From: Euptelea pleiosperma
Taxonomy: Eukaryota; Streptophyta; Magnoliopsida; Ranunculales; Eupteleaceae
Length of the DNA stretch: 64,000 nt
Direction: 5' to 3'
Assembly (NCBI GenBank): GCA_035048495.1
Contig: CM068546.1
Location: 31,700,674 to 31,764,673 of the forward strand
The position numbers and the translations under genes are program-made. This document shows, piece by piece, positions 36,301-48,300 of this stretch (positions are counted from its first letter, which is position 1; each line of letters begins with the position of its first letter). The notes below the pieces were generated by a model. That model did no database searches. It was not told where the DNA came from and saw only the letters and a list, made by a program, of their open reading frames with translations.

Positions 36301-39300
36301 GAATTACCAGAAAATACCCTAAAAAGATGGTAAAACAGTCCATAAACAAGGATCATAGAAGCCTTCATCAATTGGAATGTCAAATCGTGCCATGCACCAT
36401 TGGAAAGATAAAACTAAAACAACCTAAGATCAATGGTTCTTGGTCCAAAGTATTAGACAATGGTAGATCAAACTGTTGAAAAACTCAGATCTGAGTGTGT
36501 ATTTTCTCTTTGGGGACAAGTTTGGAAGCCTCAAATTGTCAACAAAGAACCCTTCAAAAAATTAAAAAAAAATCACCATAAAATACTTGAGGAAAAAACG
36601 ACCCAACAAATACCTTCCCAGTCCAAGGTGTTTGTATGGTTCGCTGACGTCTGCTGTTTGCCATGTTGACGACAAGAAGAGATATATAGTAGCTAGCTTG
36701 ACTGGCACCAAAAGATATATCTCCTTCTTGTGAGCAAAAATCATATGGTCTTGTTTGGTTTGGTTGAGTATTTAGAGTGTAATCAAGCCTGGAAGTGTGA
36801 GTAAAAGCGCCATGGTCTTGTTTGATTTGGGTGAGTATTTTAAGAGTAATCAAGGTTGGAAGCAATATTGTCAGAACAAATTGAATCCTAAAATTGTAAG
36901 TAGGATTCAAATCGAATCGGGATTCAAGTCATTGGATTGTAAGATTTATAATTTTTTCTTAATGTGATAAAATATGAAATAATATCCAAAAGATAAATTA
37001 ATATATAATATGTCTAACCACTCCATAAACCATCATACAATGACAAGGTTTTGTACAAACTTCTGCAAATAATGACAATATTTTACATGGCTGTCCAGGT
37101 ATGCAATATAGAAACACACACACACACACATCAATTCATCGTCAAATTAATCAAGTTTATATTCTCTCAACAATAGTTTCCATTCTCAATCTTTCAAATT
37201 GCATGCATGGACATGTATTTCTTGTCATCCTTGTTAGGCAGTGTTTCTTGCAGAAAATACTACCATAACACTATATCTTCAATAATTATATTGTGATGAT
37301 CTTATGTTTGTTTGGAAACATAGCAAGAAACATGTTAAAAACACCCACCAATTTTCTTGTGTAGTTTCAACAATTGGGAAAAGTTAAAAGTACAAACACA
37401 AGTCATTGTTTTCATTGAAACTGTGCTCCATGATTCTATTTAAATTGTAAGATTTAAAAGAATCGTAAGATCCAAGTCGTGAATCATGTTAGAATCATAA
37501 GATTTTTTTTGAAACCGTGGGTTTTTTTTTTTTATCTAAAGGGATTTAGACATAAGATTCAAATCGTCTTGGTTAAGATTTGATTTGTTTGTAGGATTCA
37601 AATCGTAATTCATAGAATTTTAATAACACTACCTGGAAACTTTGATACCATCTAGGGATTTGGGAAATAGAGGAAGAAGAAAAAGAAGAGGAGGAACAAG
37701 AAGAAAAGAGAGAATGGGTGAGGTCCTCTCTACCCAAATATTATTTAGATTAGAATGTACAATTACATAAATACCTTTAATGGGCTGAGACAATAAGAAT
37801 GACAAAATTACCCCCAAATTACATCATATAACTCAAACTCGAAAAAATTGAATTGCCTATTACATCCCAAACTCCCCTACAGAAACCAACTAACATGTTA
37901 GTTTTGTAAAATTTCGCACGAAATCACTGCATTTTGACAAATTTTGGACGAATAGTGTTTTTTTCTAAAATTTAAAATCAGAAGCAATATTTTGCCTCAT
38001 TTTGATTAATTCGAAAAAGAAATTGACATAAAGGAACAAAAACAACCAGATTGAGCTTTTTTTTTGTATACTTCAATTAATTGTGTAGAAATCACCAATC
38101 AGGATGCTTTTTGGTGTGTAGGTCTACAAAGGGGTAGGCTAAACATCCATGGGATCATGAGTCTGAAAGAGTGCCACCTGGCATTTTTGGGGGTGGACAT
38201 CAAAGATTTTAAGCTACCTAGTCTATATATGTTTTTCTTTTTTAGGAAGTTTTGACTTGTCCCCCCATAATCTGGCCCATTGTCTACATCAATGTTCCCT
38301 TATTCATATTTGTGGTTGGGAATTTGAACATTTATTAATGAGCACTGTTGCTGTTGGCATTTTATAAATCCATGCACTTAGATGGTTCTTATGATTCACA
38401 TCACACGAATCTTGATGACCATCTGTGGACACTGGACTGTGAATTGTGGACCTTAAAGCTGTTAATAACTTGTTGTAGGCCTTGCCAATTGATATACTTG
38501 ACCTTAAAAGAAGGTCCAACCTTATGATTTGCCCAATATAGCAACTATTCAGCCATTAACCAATATAACAACTATATATGAGCTAGCTCATCCAAAAACT
38601 ATATATATATATATATATATACAAGTCAGCCTTGTCTGGGGGCCTTATACAAAGTTTCATGTGACCTCCTTAAAATGCCACAGCACACACTTTCTTTGTG
38701 ACGACCTCATTTGTGATGTGTCATGTACTCTCTTAATTTGACATAAAATACTTAATATGACATGATTTAGTGAGTATAATCATTATCATGTAATTTCTGT
38801 CGTCTTTTGCTATCAGGCTTTCAAATACGTACTTCAGCATGTTACAAAATGCTATGAACATTGATTTCCACATTCCATATGGCTGTTTATTATAGTTTGA
38901 TGGCTTATGAGTATGTTTTCATGCTTGAGTTATCATTTCCTAAAGTTTCAACAAACTTTTTACCAATATTTCCATCATTTCCTTAAAAAAATGCATTTTT
39001 TCCACACTACGTTGAAAATTTTCCTTTCCCAGAGGTCGAAATATATCTGAACTTCGAAATTTAATACCTTGGTTATGTCCTTGCCAAATGTCGCTAATGA
39101 TAGAGGGGAAGAGGTTGCACCAAAGGAGCGTAATCCTCAAGTTTCCCACTTGGCGACACCAAGTATTGGTCAGCCAAGGAATTAATCAAGTTCATATCAG
39201 TAAAGAAAGTTGAATTAGTTGAATTGAAGAATTAGGGTTAGGGTTAGGTTTCTGGAGGAGAGAAGAGAGAGGAGAAAGGATGTCTATTGTGCTTAGGTCA

Positions 39301-42300
39301 CAATGACTCCATAAATCTTATTTATGTAAGTCTAAAAAACAAAAGACAAATATACCCCTCAAGGGGGTATTTACAGAACTACCCCCGATACATATAAAAT
39401 ACGTATTTCTACATATATGATAACACTCCCTCTCAAGTTGGTGTATAGATATCTCTCATGCCCAACTTGCACAAGCACTTATGGAGTTGCCAACTGGGAA
39501 CTCCCTTCGTGAAAATATCTGCAACCTATTCATCAGTCTTCACAAATGGGGTGCACACTGCCCCAGAGATAATCTTCTCTCTAATGAAGTGTCGGTCCAC
39601 CTTAATATGTTTGGCATGATCATGCTGAACGGGATTGTGAGCAATGCTGATGGCGGCCTTGTTGTCACAATATAAGCTCACAGACCCTGAAACTGGGAAA
39701 CCAAGTTCAGCAACCAACACTTTCAACCAAAGCATCTCACACAAGCCATGAGCCATTGTTCTGAATTCAGCCTCTGCACTAGATCTGGCGACAACAGGTT
39801 GCTTCTTGTTTCTCCAAGTGACCAAATTGCCCCCAACAAAGGTGCAATATCCAGAAGTGGATCTCCGATCATCTTTGGCCCCTGCCCAGTCTGCATCGGT
39901 ATAAGCCTCTATACGCATGTGGCCATTTTTCTCAAACAGAAGACCTCTACCAGGGGCTGACTTGAGATACCTCAAGATTTGATGTGTTGCCTCTAAATGA
40001 ACACCTCTGGGTGAGTGCATATACTAACTGATCACACTCACTACATAGGCAATGTCGGGTCAAGTCAGGGAGAGATAGATCAATCGCCCAACTAGTTTCT
40101 GAAAGCTCCCTACATCCTGTAGTAGCTCACTACTGGCATCTGCTAGCTGGTGATTCTGCTCTATAGGAGTTTCCACTGGTTTGGTACCCAACCTGCCTGA
40201 GTCTTGTAACAAGTCTAAGACATACTTCCTCTGAGAGATGAAGATCCCCTGACTGGATCTTGCAACTTCGATGCCTAGGAAGTATTTGAGAGGTCCTAGA
40301 TCTTTGGTTTCAAACTCCTCCGCTAACTGAAGCTTCAGTTTGGCTACCTCTGCTACATCATTCCCTGTGAGAATGATGTCATCAACATAAACAATGAGGA
40401 CAGTGGTATTCTTCCCTTGATGCTTCACAAATAGGGCGTGATCGGCCTGACTTTGAGTGTAACCTAGCTTCTTCACAGCTAGGGTGAATATTTCGAACCA
40501 TGCCCTTGGAGATTGTTTAAGCCCATAGAGGGCTTTCTTCAATCTACACACCTTGCTACTATGTCCTGGTGGAGTGAATCCAGGAGGAGGCACCATATAG
40601 ACTTCTTCATGTAGGTCCCCATGAAGAAAAACATTCTTCACATCTAGCTGATGCAAAGGCCATTCTTGATTTGCTGCCACTGACAACAACACCCTAATGG
40701 AGTTCATCTTTGCCACAGGTGCAAAGGTCTCCACATAGTCAATCCCATAGGTCTGGGTGTACCCCTTGACTACTAATCTCGCCTTGTACTTCTCAACAGA
40801 CCCGTCTGCCTTGTGTTTGACTGTGAACACCCATCTGCAACCCATAGGTTTCTTACCTCTTGGTAGGTCAACAAGCTCCCATGTCCCATTCTTGTCCAGA
40901 GCTCTCATTTTCTCTATCATAGCAGCTTTCCATCTAGGTTGAGCCAGCCCTTTTGGCACTGAAGATGGTACATGAATAGTGGAAAGGGAAGTGATAAAGG
41001 CTTTATAGGAGGGGGACAAGGCATCATAGGAGACGAAGTGGCTCAGAGGATGCTGAGTGCAGCTTCTGACTCCTTTTCTTAGAGCAATGGGAAGATCAGA
41101 AGCATCAGTAGAAGGAGAAATGACAGGCATAGAAAGAGGTGGAGGATTACCTGGATCCAAGGTAGAAACCACTGGTACTGGATCGGCTGTAGCTTTCTCC
41201 CTTCTGCTATAGACTTTGAGCTCCTTATGATCTCCAGGAGCACTATCAATCACACTAGTAGTATGAGTAGGTGGAAACCTCTCAAACTCCAGAGGAGGAG
41301 ATAGAGATATAGCAGGAAGAGGAACAATACACCTCTCTTCATGACTACTCTCCCCCTGAAGAGAGGTGGGAGAGAAAAAAGAAAGCTCCTTATGGAAGGT
41401 GACATCCATACACACAAACTTCTTCCCAGAGGAAGGATGGTAACACTTGTACCCTTTATGGGTAGAAGAATAACCGAGAAAGACGCACTAGAGCGCTTTG
41501 GGATTGAGTTTGGTGCGATGGGGACCCAGGATATGTACATAGCATACACACCCAAAGAGGCGAGGAGGAATAGTGAATAAAGAAGAGTCAGGAACAAGGA
41601 CCTGAATAGGAGATTGGAAATTGAGTACTCGAGAAGGCATTCTGTTAGTCAAGTAGGCAGCCGTCAACACAGCATCCGACTAATAAGATTTGGGGACATG
41701 AGAGCTAATCAAGAGAGATCGAGTTATCTCAGTTAAGTGCCGCATTTTCCTTTTAGCTACACCATTATGTTGAGGGGTGTAGCTGCAGGAATTTTGGTGA
41801 CAAATCCCATGGTCAATGAGGTAGTGTTGAAGATCCCCAAACATATATTCTCCACCCTGGTCAGTATGAAGAACCTTGATGGAGACACCATACTGGGTCT
41901 GGATCATCTTATGAAAACCCTGAAAGATGGAATGAACCTCATCTTTGGTTTTCATGAGATAGACCCATGTACACCTAGTATGATTATCAACAAAAGAAAC
42001 AAAATAGCGGAAGCCAAAGATAGAAGTAGTGGGGGAAGGGCCCCATACATCAGAATGCACAATGTCAAAACAAGTAGAATTTCTATTACCTCTGGAGGGA
42101 TAATTCGATCTACAATGCTTGGAGAGCTCACAAGTCTCACAGTGTAAAGTCGAAAGAGAAACAGAAACAAACAAACTAGGAAATAAAAGTTTTAGGTACT
42201 GAAAAGAAACGTGCCCCAGACGGGCATGCCAACGCAAAATAACATCTATCCTACTACTACTACTAGCAGAAGACTGTAATGCTGTGGGTTCAGGAAGGCG

Positions 42301-45300
42301 TCCATCCAGAAGGTAGAGGCCATGCGCTTCATGTCCAGTGCCAATCGTCCTCCTCGTCTCGAGGTCCTGAAAAACACAAGAAGTAGGAAAAAGTGACACT
42401 ACAGTTTAAGGATTTAGTCAAAGCACTAACAGAAAGTAGGTTAGAAGTAAATCGAGGAACGTGCAAAACAGATGAAAGAGGTAGTTTAGGAGAGGGAAGG
42501 ATGCTCCCTTTCCCAGACACAGAGGATAAGGTGCCATCAGCTGTTTTCACCTTATCACGGCCATAACAGATAGTATAACTGGAAAATAAGGAAGACATGC
42601 CCGTCATGTGTTCTGAAGCCCCAGAATCAATGATCCAAGTGGGACTGGATGATGGAAGAGACACATGATGAGCAAGTCTAGAATTACCTGACTGGGCAAA
42701 GGAGGTGGACGATGTGGCAGAAGGACCATCCAGCTGCTGAAGCAATCGTCGAAGGCCTGCGAGCTCTGTGGCTGAGATACACCAGGATGAGCTAAAGTCG
42801 GAGAATCCACACTAGCAGTATGAGCACTAGAAGACCCTGGCTGGCTAGGGCGACCATGTAACTTCCAACACTTGGCACGCATATGCCATAACTTGACGCA
42901 GAAATCACACTTGGGCTTCTCTCTAATCAGAGACTTCCCAGAAGAAGGTCCAGTAGGAGCATAAGATGGAGCTGAGATAGTCTGAGAAGATGGACCCCTC
43001 GAAGGCCGCTGTAACTGCTGAGGCTGATGAGCAGGAGATGCTGCTAGCGTTGATCGCTCTGGAAGGGGATGCTCACTCTGAAGAGAGATCCGCATACTCT
43101 CCTCACTCTGAAGATAGGCATATACCTCACTAAGAGAGGGAAGATCCATCCTACTACTCAAGATCTGAACACGGACAAGCTCATAAGACGGATTGAGCCC
43201 AGCAAGGAAATCAAAGATCCGACTCTTCTCTATATATCGACGAAAGGGAGCAATCTCTGATGGGTTGAGAGGTTGATAAGAGTAGTAATGATCAAGCTCT
43301 TGCCACAAAGTATGAAGAGCAGTGTAGTACTGAAAGAGAGACTTCTCCCCCTGTCGAAAGTGGGAGATAGTCTGTCGTAGCTTAAATGCCCGTCCTGTGT
43401 TCTGTTGCTGTGAGTAAGTCTTCTCAGTGATCTTCCAGACCTCTTGCGCTGTGCACATAAATAAGAAACTCTCACTGATATCAGGCTCCATAGAGTTGAG
43501 GAGCCATGACATGACAGTAAGATCATCTGTCTGCCACTGTCGATAAGACGGATCAGTGTTGGAAGGCTTAATTGTATCCCCCGTAGTGTGACCCAACTTC
43601 CCACGGCCTCCAATAAACAACCGTGCTGCCTGAGCCCAGTGCAAATAGTTCTTGCCGTCTAGCTTCACTGATGTGATCTGTAAGTTAGGGTTCTCGTAGG
43701 CCAAGTGATGCACCATAGGGCCTCCAATACCAGTGGAGGGAACATCTGTGCTCACATCTGACCCTAAAGGAGAAGGCAAGGAAGGTGGAGTGACCAAAAG
43801 CGTGACCACAGGAGGTGGAGGATCTGCCATGAAGAACTATGGCCAACGAGACGATATCGGAGTCTCGAAGAGTCACAAATAATCACTCGAAGCCCAGAAT
43901 AAGGCTAAAGAACCATACCAGAGAGCAAAATAACATCAAAGCACAGCATATAGGGCCCACAATCATCTGAATAGGTCCTAATAGGCATTTTAGGACTCAA
44001 TAATCCTCCCAAGTAACCAAGAACAAGACTAAAAAAAAGGATTGGAACCAATTAATGCCCATACGAACCCTGAAAGTAGGATATTAGGAACCAGATGAAG
44101 GAGGGAAGCAATATGCAGGAGTAATAAAACTTCATGGGACTTATTAAACCACTGAGGATGAGGTTTAGAGTCCATAGGGAGGATTTTTTAGACCAGCCGA
44201 TAGGCAAAAAAACCCAAAAAGTCGTTGGCGGTAAGTACAGTGGATAGAAAAGGTTCCACAACCTTCAATTCTTCGTGGATCTACTCGAGTAGACTATCCA
44301 TATGTAGAGGAGATTGGGGAGGACTAGATCAATGCAACAAAACCCCCAAAAAAGTTCATAGAAGGTGCGATAATCGAGCTGGTTTAGAATCCGAATTTTT
44401 TCAAAACAACATGAAGAATGCCCAAAAAACTCCTCAAATGGATTCCAAAAATCCTCAAAAAACAGGAAAAAATACCCTCTATCGAATGGTGTAGGTTTCA
44501 GCAAACCTCGATTTCTGTGTTCATGGAGCTGATGACGTCAGCAGTCGTTGGATAGCCTCTGATTTGTCACCAAAAAACCTCCGGTAAGCCTCGACAGCAG
44601 ATGGCTTTGATACCAAGTTGAATTGAAGAATTAAGGTTAGGGTTAGGTTTCTGGAGGAGAGAAGAGAGAAGAGAGAGAAGAGAGAGGAGAAAGGATGTCT
44701 ATTGTGCTTAGGTCACAATGACTTCATAAATCTTATTTATGTAAGTCCAAAAAACAAAAGACAAATATACCCCTCAAAGGGGTATTTACAGAACTACCCC
44801 CGATACATATAAAATACGTATTTCTATGTATATGATAACAAAGAAGTCCAGATGTATTTAGTTGAAAGATACTCAAGGAAAATCTGAAAGGATGTTGTTT
44901 TTAAAAGATCCACAAAATACCTTGCTTTCTTGAGGTAATGAGGTATAATTTCTATTACAAAATCATGCATGAAAAGCTTTTATTTCTTAGGTTTTGTTTT
45001 AGGGAAGAAAGAAAGGAATTTGGTTTGAATTTTCTTTGTAACGTTTAAGAAATGAAGATTTCTGGTTATATAAAAAATAAAGGATACTTTGCAGATTTTT
45101 TAGCCATTAATGCATCGTAAGTTTCTTCGATTTTCTATGGTAATATTTGATTCTTTATTTGGAAACTATGAACTTACTGCAACCTACTGATACGGCTTTT
45201 GAGGTGGGGGCTTTTACATTTCAGAGAAGCTATAAAATTATGTATCCTTGTTATAATTATGATCTAGGATTAGAAGTTATATGCATTTATTAATTCAAGA

Positions 45301-48300
45301 ACTACATGCTGCTTTAGAGATTCATCTTGTTTTGTTTTTGGCATTAATAGATAGGAGACAAGGGAATCATTGCTGTTGGTGAGAACTGTAAAAATCTCAC
45401 GGACTTGAGCCTTCGATTTTGCGATAGGTGAAAAGCTTATTCTCAATTTCTTTTCCTTTTTCCTTCCTTAAGAACAATATGCTTCCTTTTCCTTTCTCAA
45501 ACAAAAACCATATGCTACTGGCTGTAGTATCTTTAGTTTGTGATTTGTCTACTGTTCTCTTGAAAAGTTATTTATCATGGTAATTCATCTTGCATGCAGT
45601 TACAAAAATAATTCTAAAATGATGGGATGCAATAATCTTGGTGTATACTTCTTGGTGTGTTGTTAGATGAATCAAAATTTTTGTATCATAATGTAATGCA
45701 CATGCTTTGAAGGAAGATATTGTTAACTACATCATGCTCCCTAGGATCTTTTTTTGGTAGATGTTCCTGAGGATCAATTTTCACCTTTAATAATGGTGGA
45801 AAGGAACTGGGCTCTTCTGAGCAAGTGGTGTTGGAGATTTGGAGACAAATGAGAAAGCCTTTGGAAACATGTTTTTCGAGATATAGACATTGTTGGATAG
45901 GAAATGGTAGTTTATTGGCAACCTCAAAGCGGGTTCTATTTGGTTAATTAACCTTAATAGAACTATATACAAAGTTATGTTTTGTTTCAAAACTGAGACA
46001 GCCAAAATGGCTTACAAAAAAGACAATATAAATCATGAATGGAGCTCTGGTAGATACCAAGGCAGCAAAAGATGGTAAGAAACAGAAATGAGATAAAACC
46101 TAAAAGGAATCACCCGACGAGAGCAGTTTGGACGACGTTCTTTTTAGACTTTGGGATGCTTGGGTGTTGCCCCGTTCTTTGTTGAGCTTTGTATCCAGTT
46201 GGCACTCATCGGCCTTTTCTTCGAGAGGGCGAGTGTTATGGCGCTTGCACCCCTCTGCGATTTTTTGGGGACTTTGGAAGGAAAGACATCTGAGAGTTTT
46301 CGAAGGGAAGGAGGAAGAGATGGCGAGTATTATTCTCAATATGCAGGGCTTGATGTTTCTGTGGTCCAAAACCTTCATTGAATGTTGTAGTCTGTTTTTG
46401 AGGATTTTGTGTTCCGATGGGATCTTCTTTGCTTTGGCAAAGGTTCTTAGTCATGATTCTTTAGTTAGTTTTGTTTTGGAGTTCTAGCTTTTAGTAGGTC
46501 ATCTCAACCTTTTTGCCTGCTCTTGTAATCTTCTTGGCTCCTTTTGCCTTTAATGAATTCTACAATTATAAAAAAAAGTTTGTTCTGGATTTATAATGGT
46601 TGATCATACCAAACATTTTCTCTGAATGAGTAATGGTTGACCATATGGGGCACAAGTCACACAAGTAACCACAATTGTTTATCTATATCCAAAAAATGAA
46701 TCTCTAGGCTTGGTGAATCATTCTTAAAAGAAGATTTCCAGCCCATGTCATTACAATTGTATGCATTAGGCCTTTAAAGGTATGCCTAGGCTAACATTAA
46801 CATCACCTACCTATTGTAGAGCCTTATTTGAAGAGTTGAAAGGTCAACTGTAAATCAGTCGAGCCAACGCAACTTGGTCAATACTCAAGTCAAATTCAAA
46901 ATAAAAGAAAACTTAGTAAAATGCCCTATAGCAAGCTTTCAAGCTTAGTTGAGTTTAGGCAATATCCAAATCTGTGCTTTTTTCATCTTTGTTTTTTTTC
47001 CTTTTTCTTGGGATGGAAAAACCAAAGCCAAGGATAATACTTGACTTTTCAATAGTTTAGGAAAGTTATACAACAAAAGTTATTAGGGGCTTGAGCTAAC
47101 AACCTATATAGCAGTCGAATCACATTTCTTCCAAACAATTCATAGACATATTTCTCCAGGGTTAATGGTAAAAGGTCTATAGGTGGCTATTCTACTTCCG
47201 AAAGCTTATGATATTTGGATGCAATGTGACACTTTGAGGAGTTAATGATCATTTTATTATTAAAGTCAAAAGGAGAGAGAACTGAGAAGGTTCACATACA
47301 CAAGTTTACAAGATTTAATCTCCTGCTTGAAGAAATCAACAATTCTTATGTATGTTCTTCCTACTTTCATATATTGTGAACTTTTTTTTTTTTGATAAGT
47401 GTGTATATTTCATTAAAAAGGGAAAACTCCCAAAGAGAACAAAAAAGGCCAAACTACCTCCTTACGAAGGAGGAAGTTCCCTAAGTAATTCGTCCCATCT
47501 ATATTGTGAACTTATTATTAGACGTTTCCAAATACCCAAACCTGTGATGCCTAAACATAAAGTTGAGACGTGAAATTTCTAAGAAGATGTACTTCATTGT
47601 TTTTTTTTCAAAATGGTTTTTTTTTTATAAGTATAGTTTTATTGAGAGAAGAAAGAGTACAAAGAGGAGGTCGAGGAAACCTCCTCAAGCAAAACAGCAA
47701 AAAAACACAAGAACAAAGCCCAACCAATTAAAGAGCATTTCTATAACATAATTGGTCCCATCGGCTTACGAAATCTTCAAAGAACAAGCCACGACATTCC
47801 CGGAAGACTTTGGACCAAAGGAAGATCAGCCCCTTGGTATTCATGATAATATTATCCACTGAGTTTTCTTTCCCATCAAAGATTCTTCGGTTGCGTTCCT
47901 TCCAGAGACTCCAACAGATGGCAAAATACGCCCTCTAGAAGAGAAAGCTTTGGTGACCCAACTCGAGACCAAAAGTAATAGGGAAGGAAGAACCCAATCT
48001 ATCCCGAATTCCGCAAAAAACAAAGTCCACACCGCTCTGGCCACCTCGCAATGAACAAGAAGATGGTTAACCGATTCCCCGCTGTGCTTGCACATAGAAC
48101 AAAAGTCGATAATTATAATCTTGTGAGCTATCAAATGATCCACCGTCAATATCTTGTTCAAAGAGGCAAGCCAAACAAAGAAAGCGATTTTAGAGGGGAC
48201 TTTGGAATTCCATACGAAAGATGCAGGGAATTTGGCTTCGATAATCAGGGTATACTTCGAATACCACGAGCGGACAGAAAATCTCCCATCTTTCGACCAT

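Larger units (their letters stand above)
39208..44840 (-). mobile_element. Young but disabled Ty1/copia retrotransposon, antisense in FBL4 intron 5
   Basis: LTRs at 39208-39425 and 44616-44840 differ by about six substitutions and indels. AAGAA flanks both sides (39203-39207, 44841-44845). Adjacent to the right LTR is a primer-binding site (minus TGGTATCAAAGCC, 44603-44615) and adjacent to the left LTR a polypurine tract (minus TTGAGAGGGAG). Gag, protease, integrase, RT and RNase H occur in copia order on the minus strand. The pol frame has stops at 41680-41682, 41488-41490, 40060-40062, 40024-40026 and 39526-39528, plus frame changes near 42.74 and 42.40 kb, so the copy cannot encode a working polyprotein. 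Confidence 0.95.

Noticed and set aside
39230..39246. TTAGGG-like repeats suggesting interstitial telomere sequence
   Set aside because: Only about three units, and they occur at the same place in the other LTR (44630-44647), so they belong to the copia LTR.
41737..42147. 136-codon plus-strand ORF
   Set aside because: It is the reverse complement of the copia integrase; the minus frame has the family motifs.
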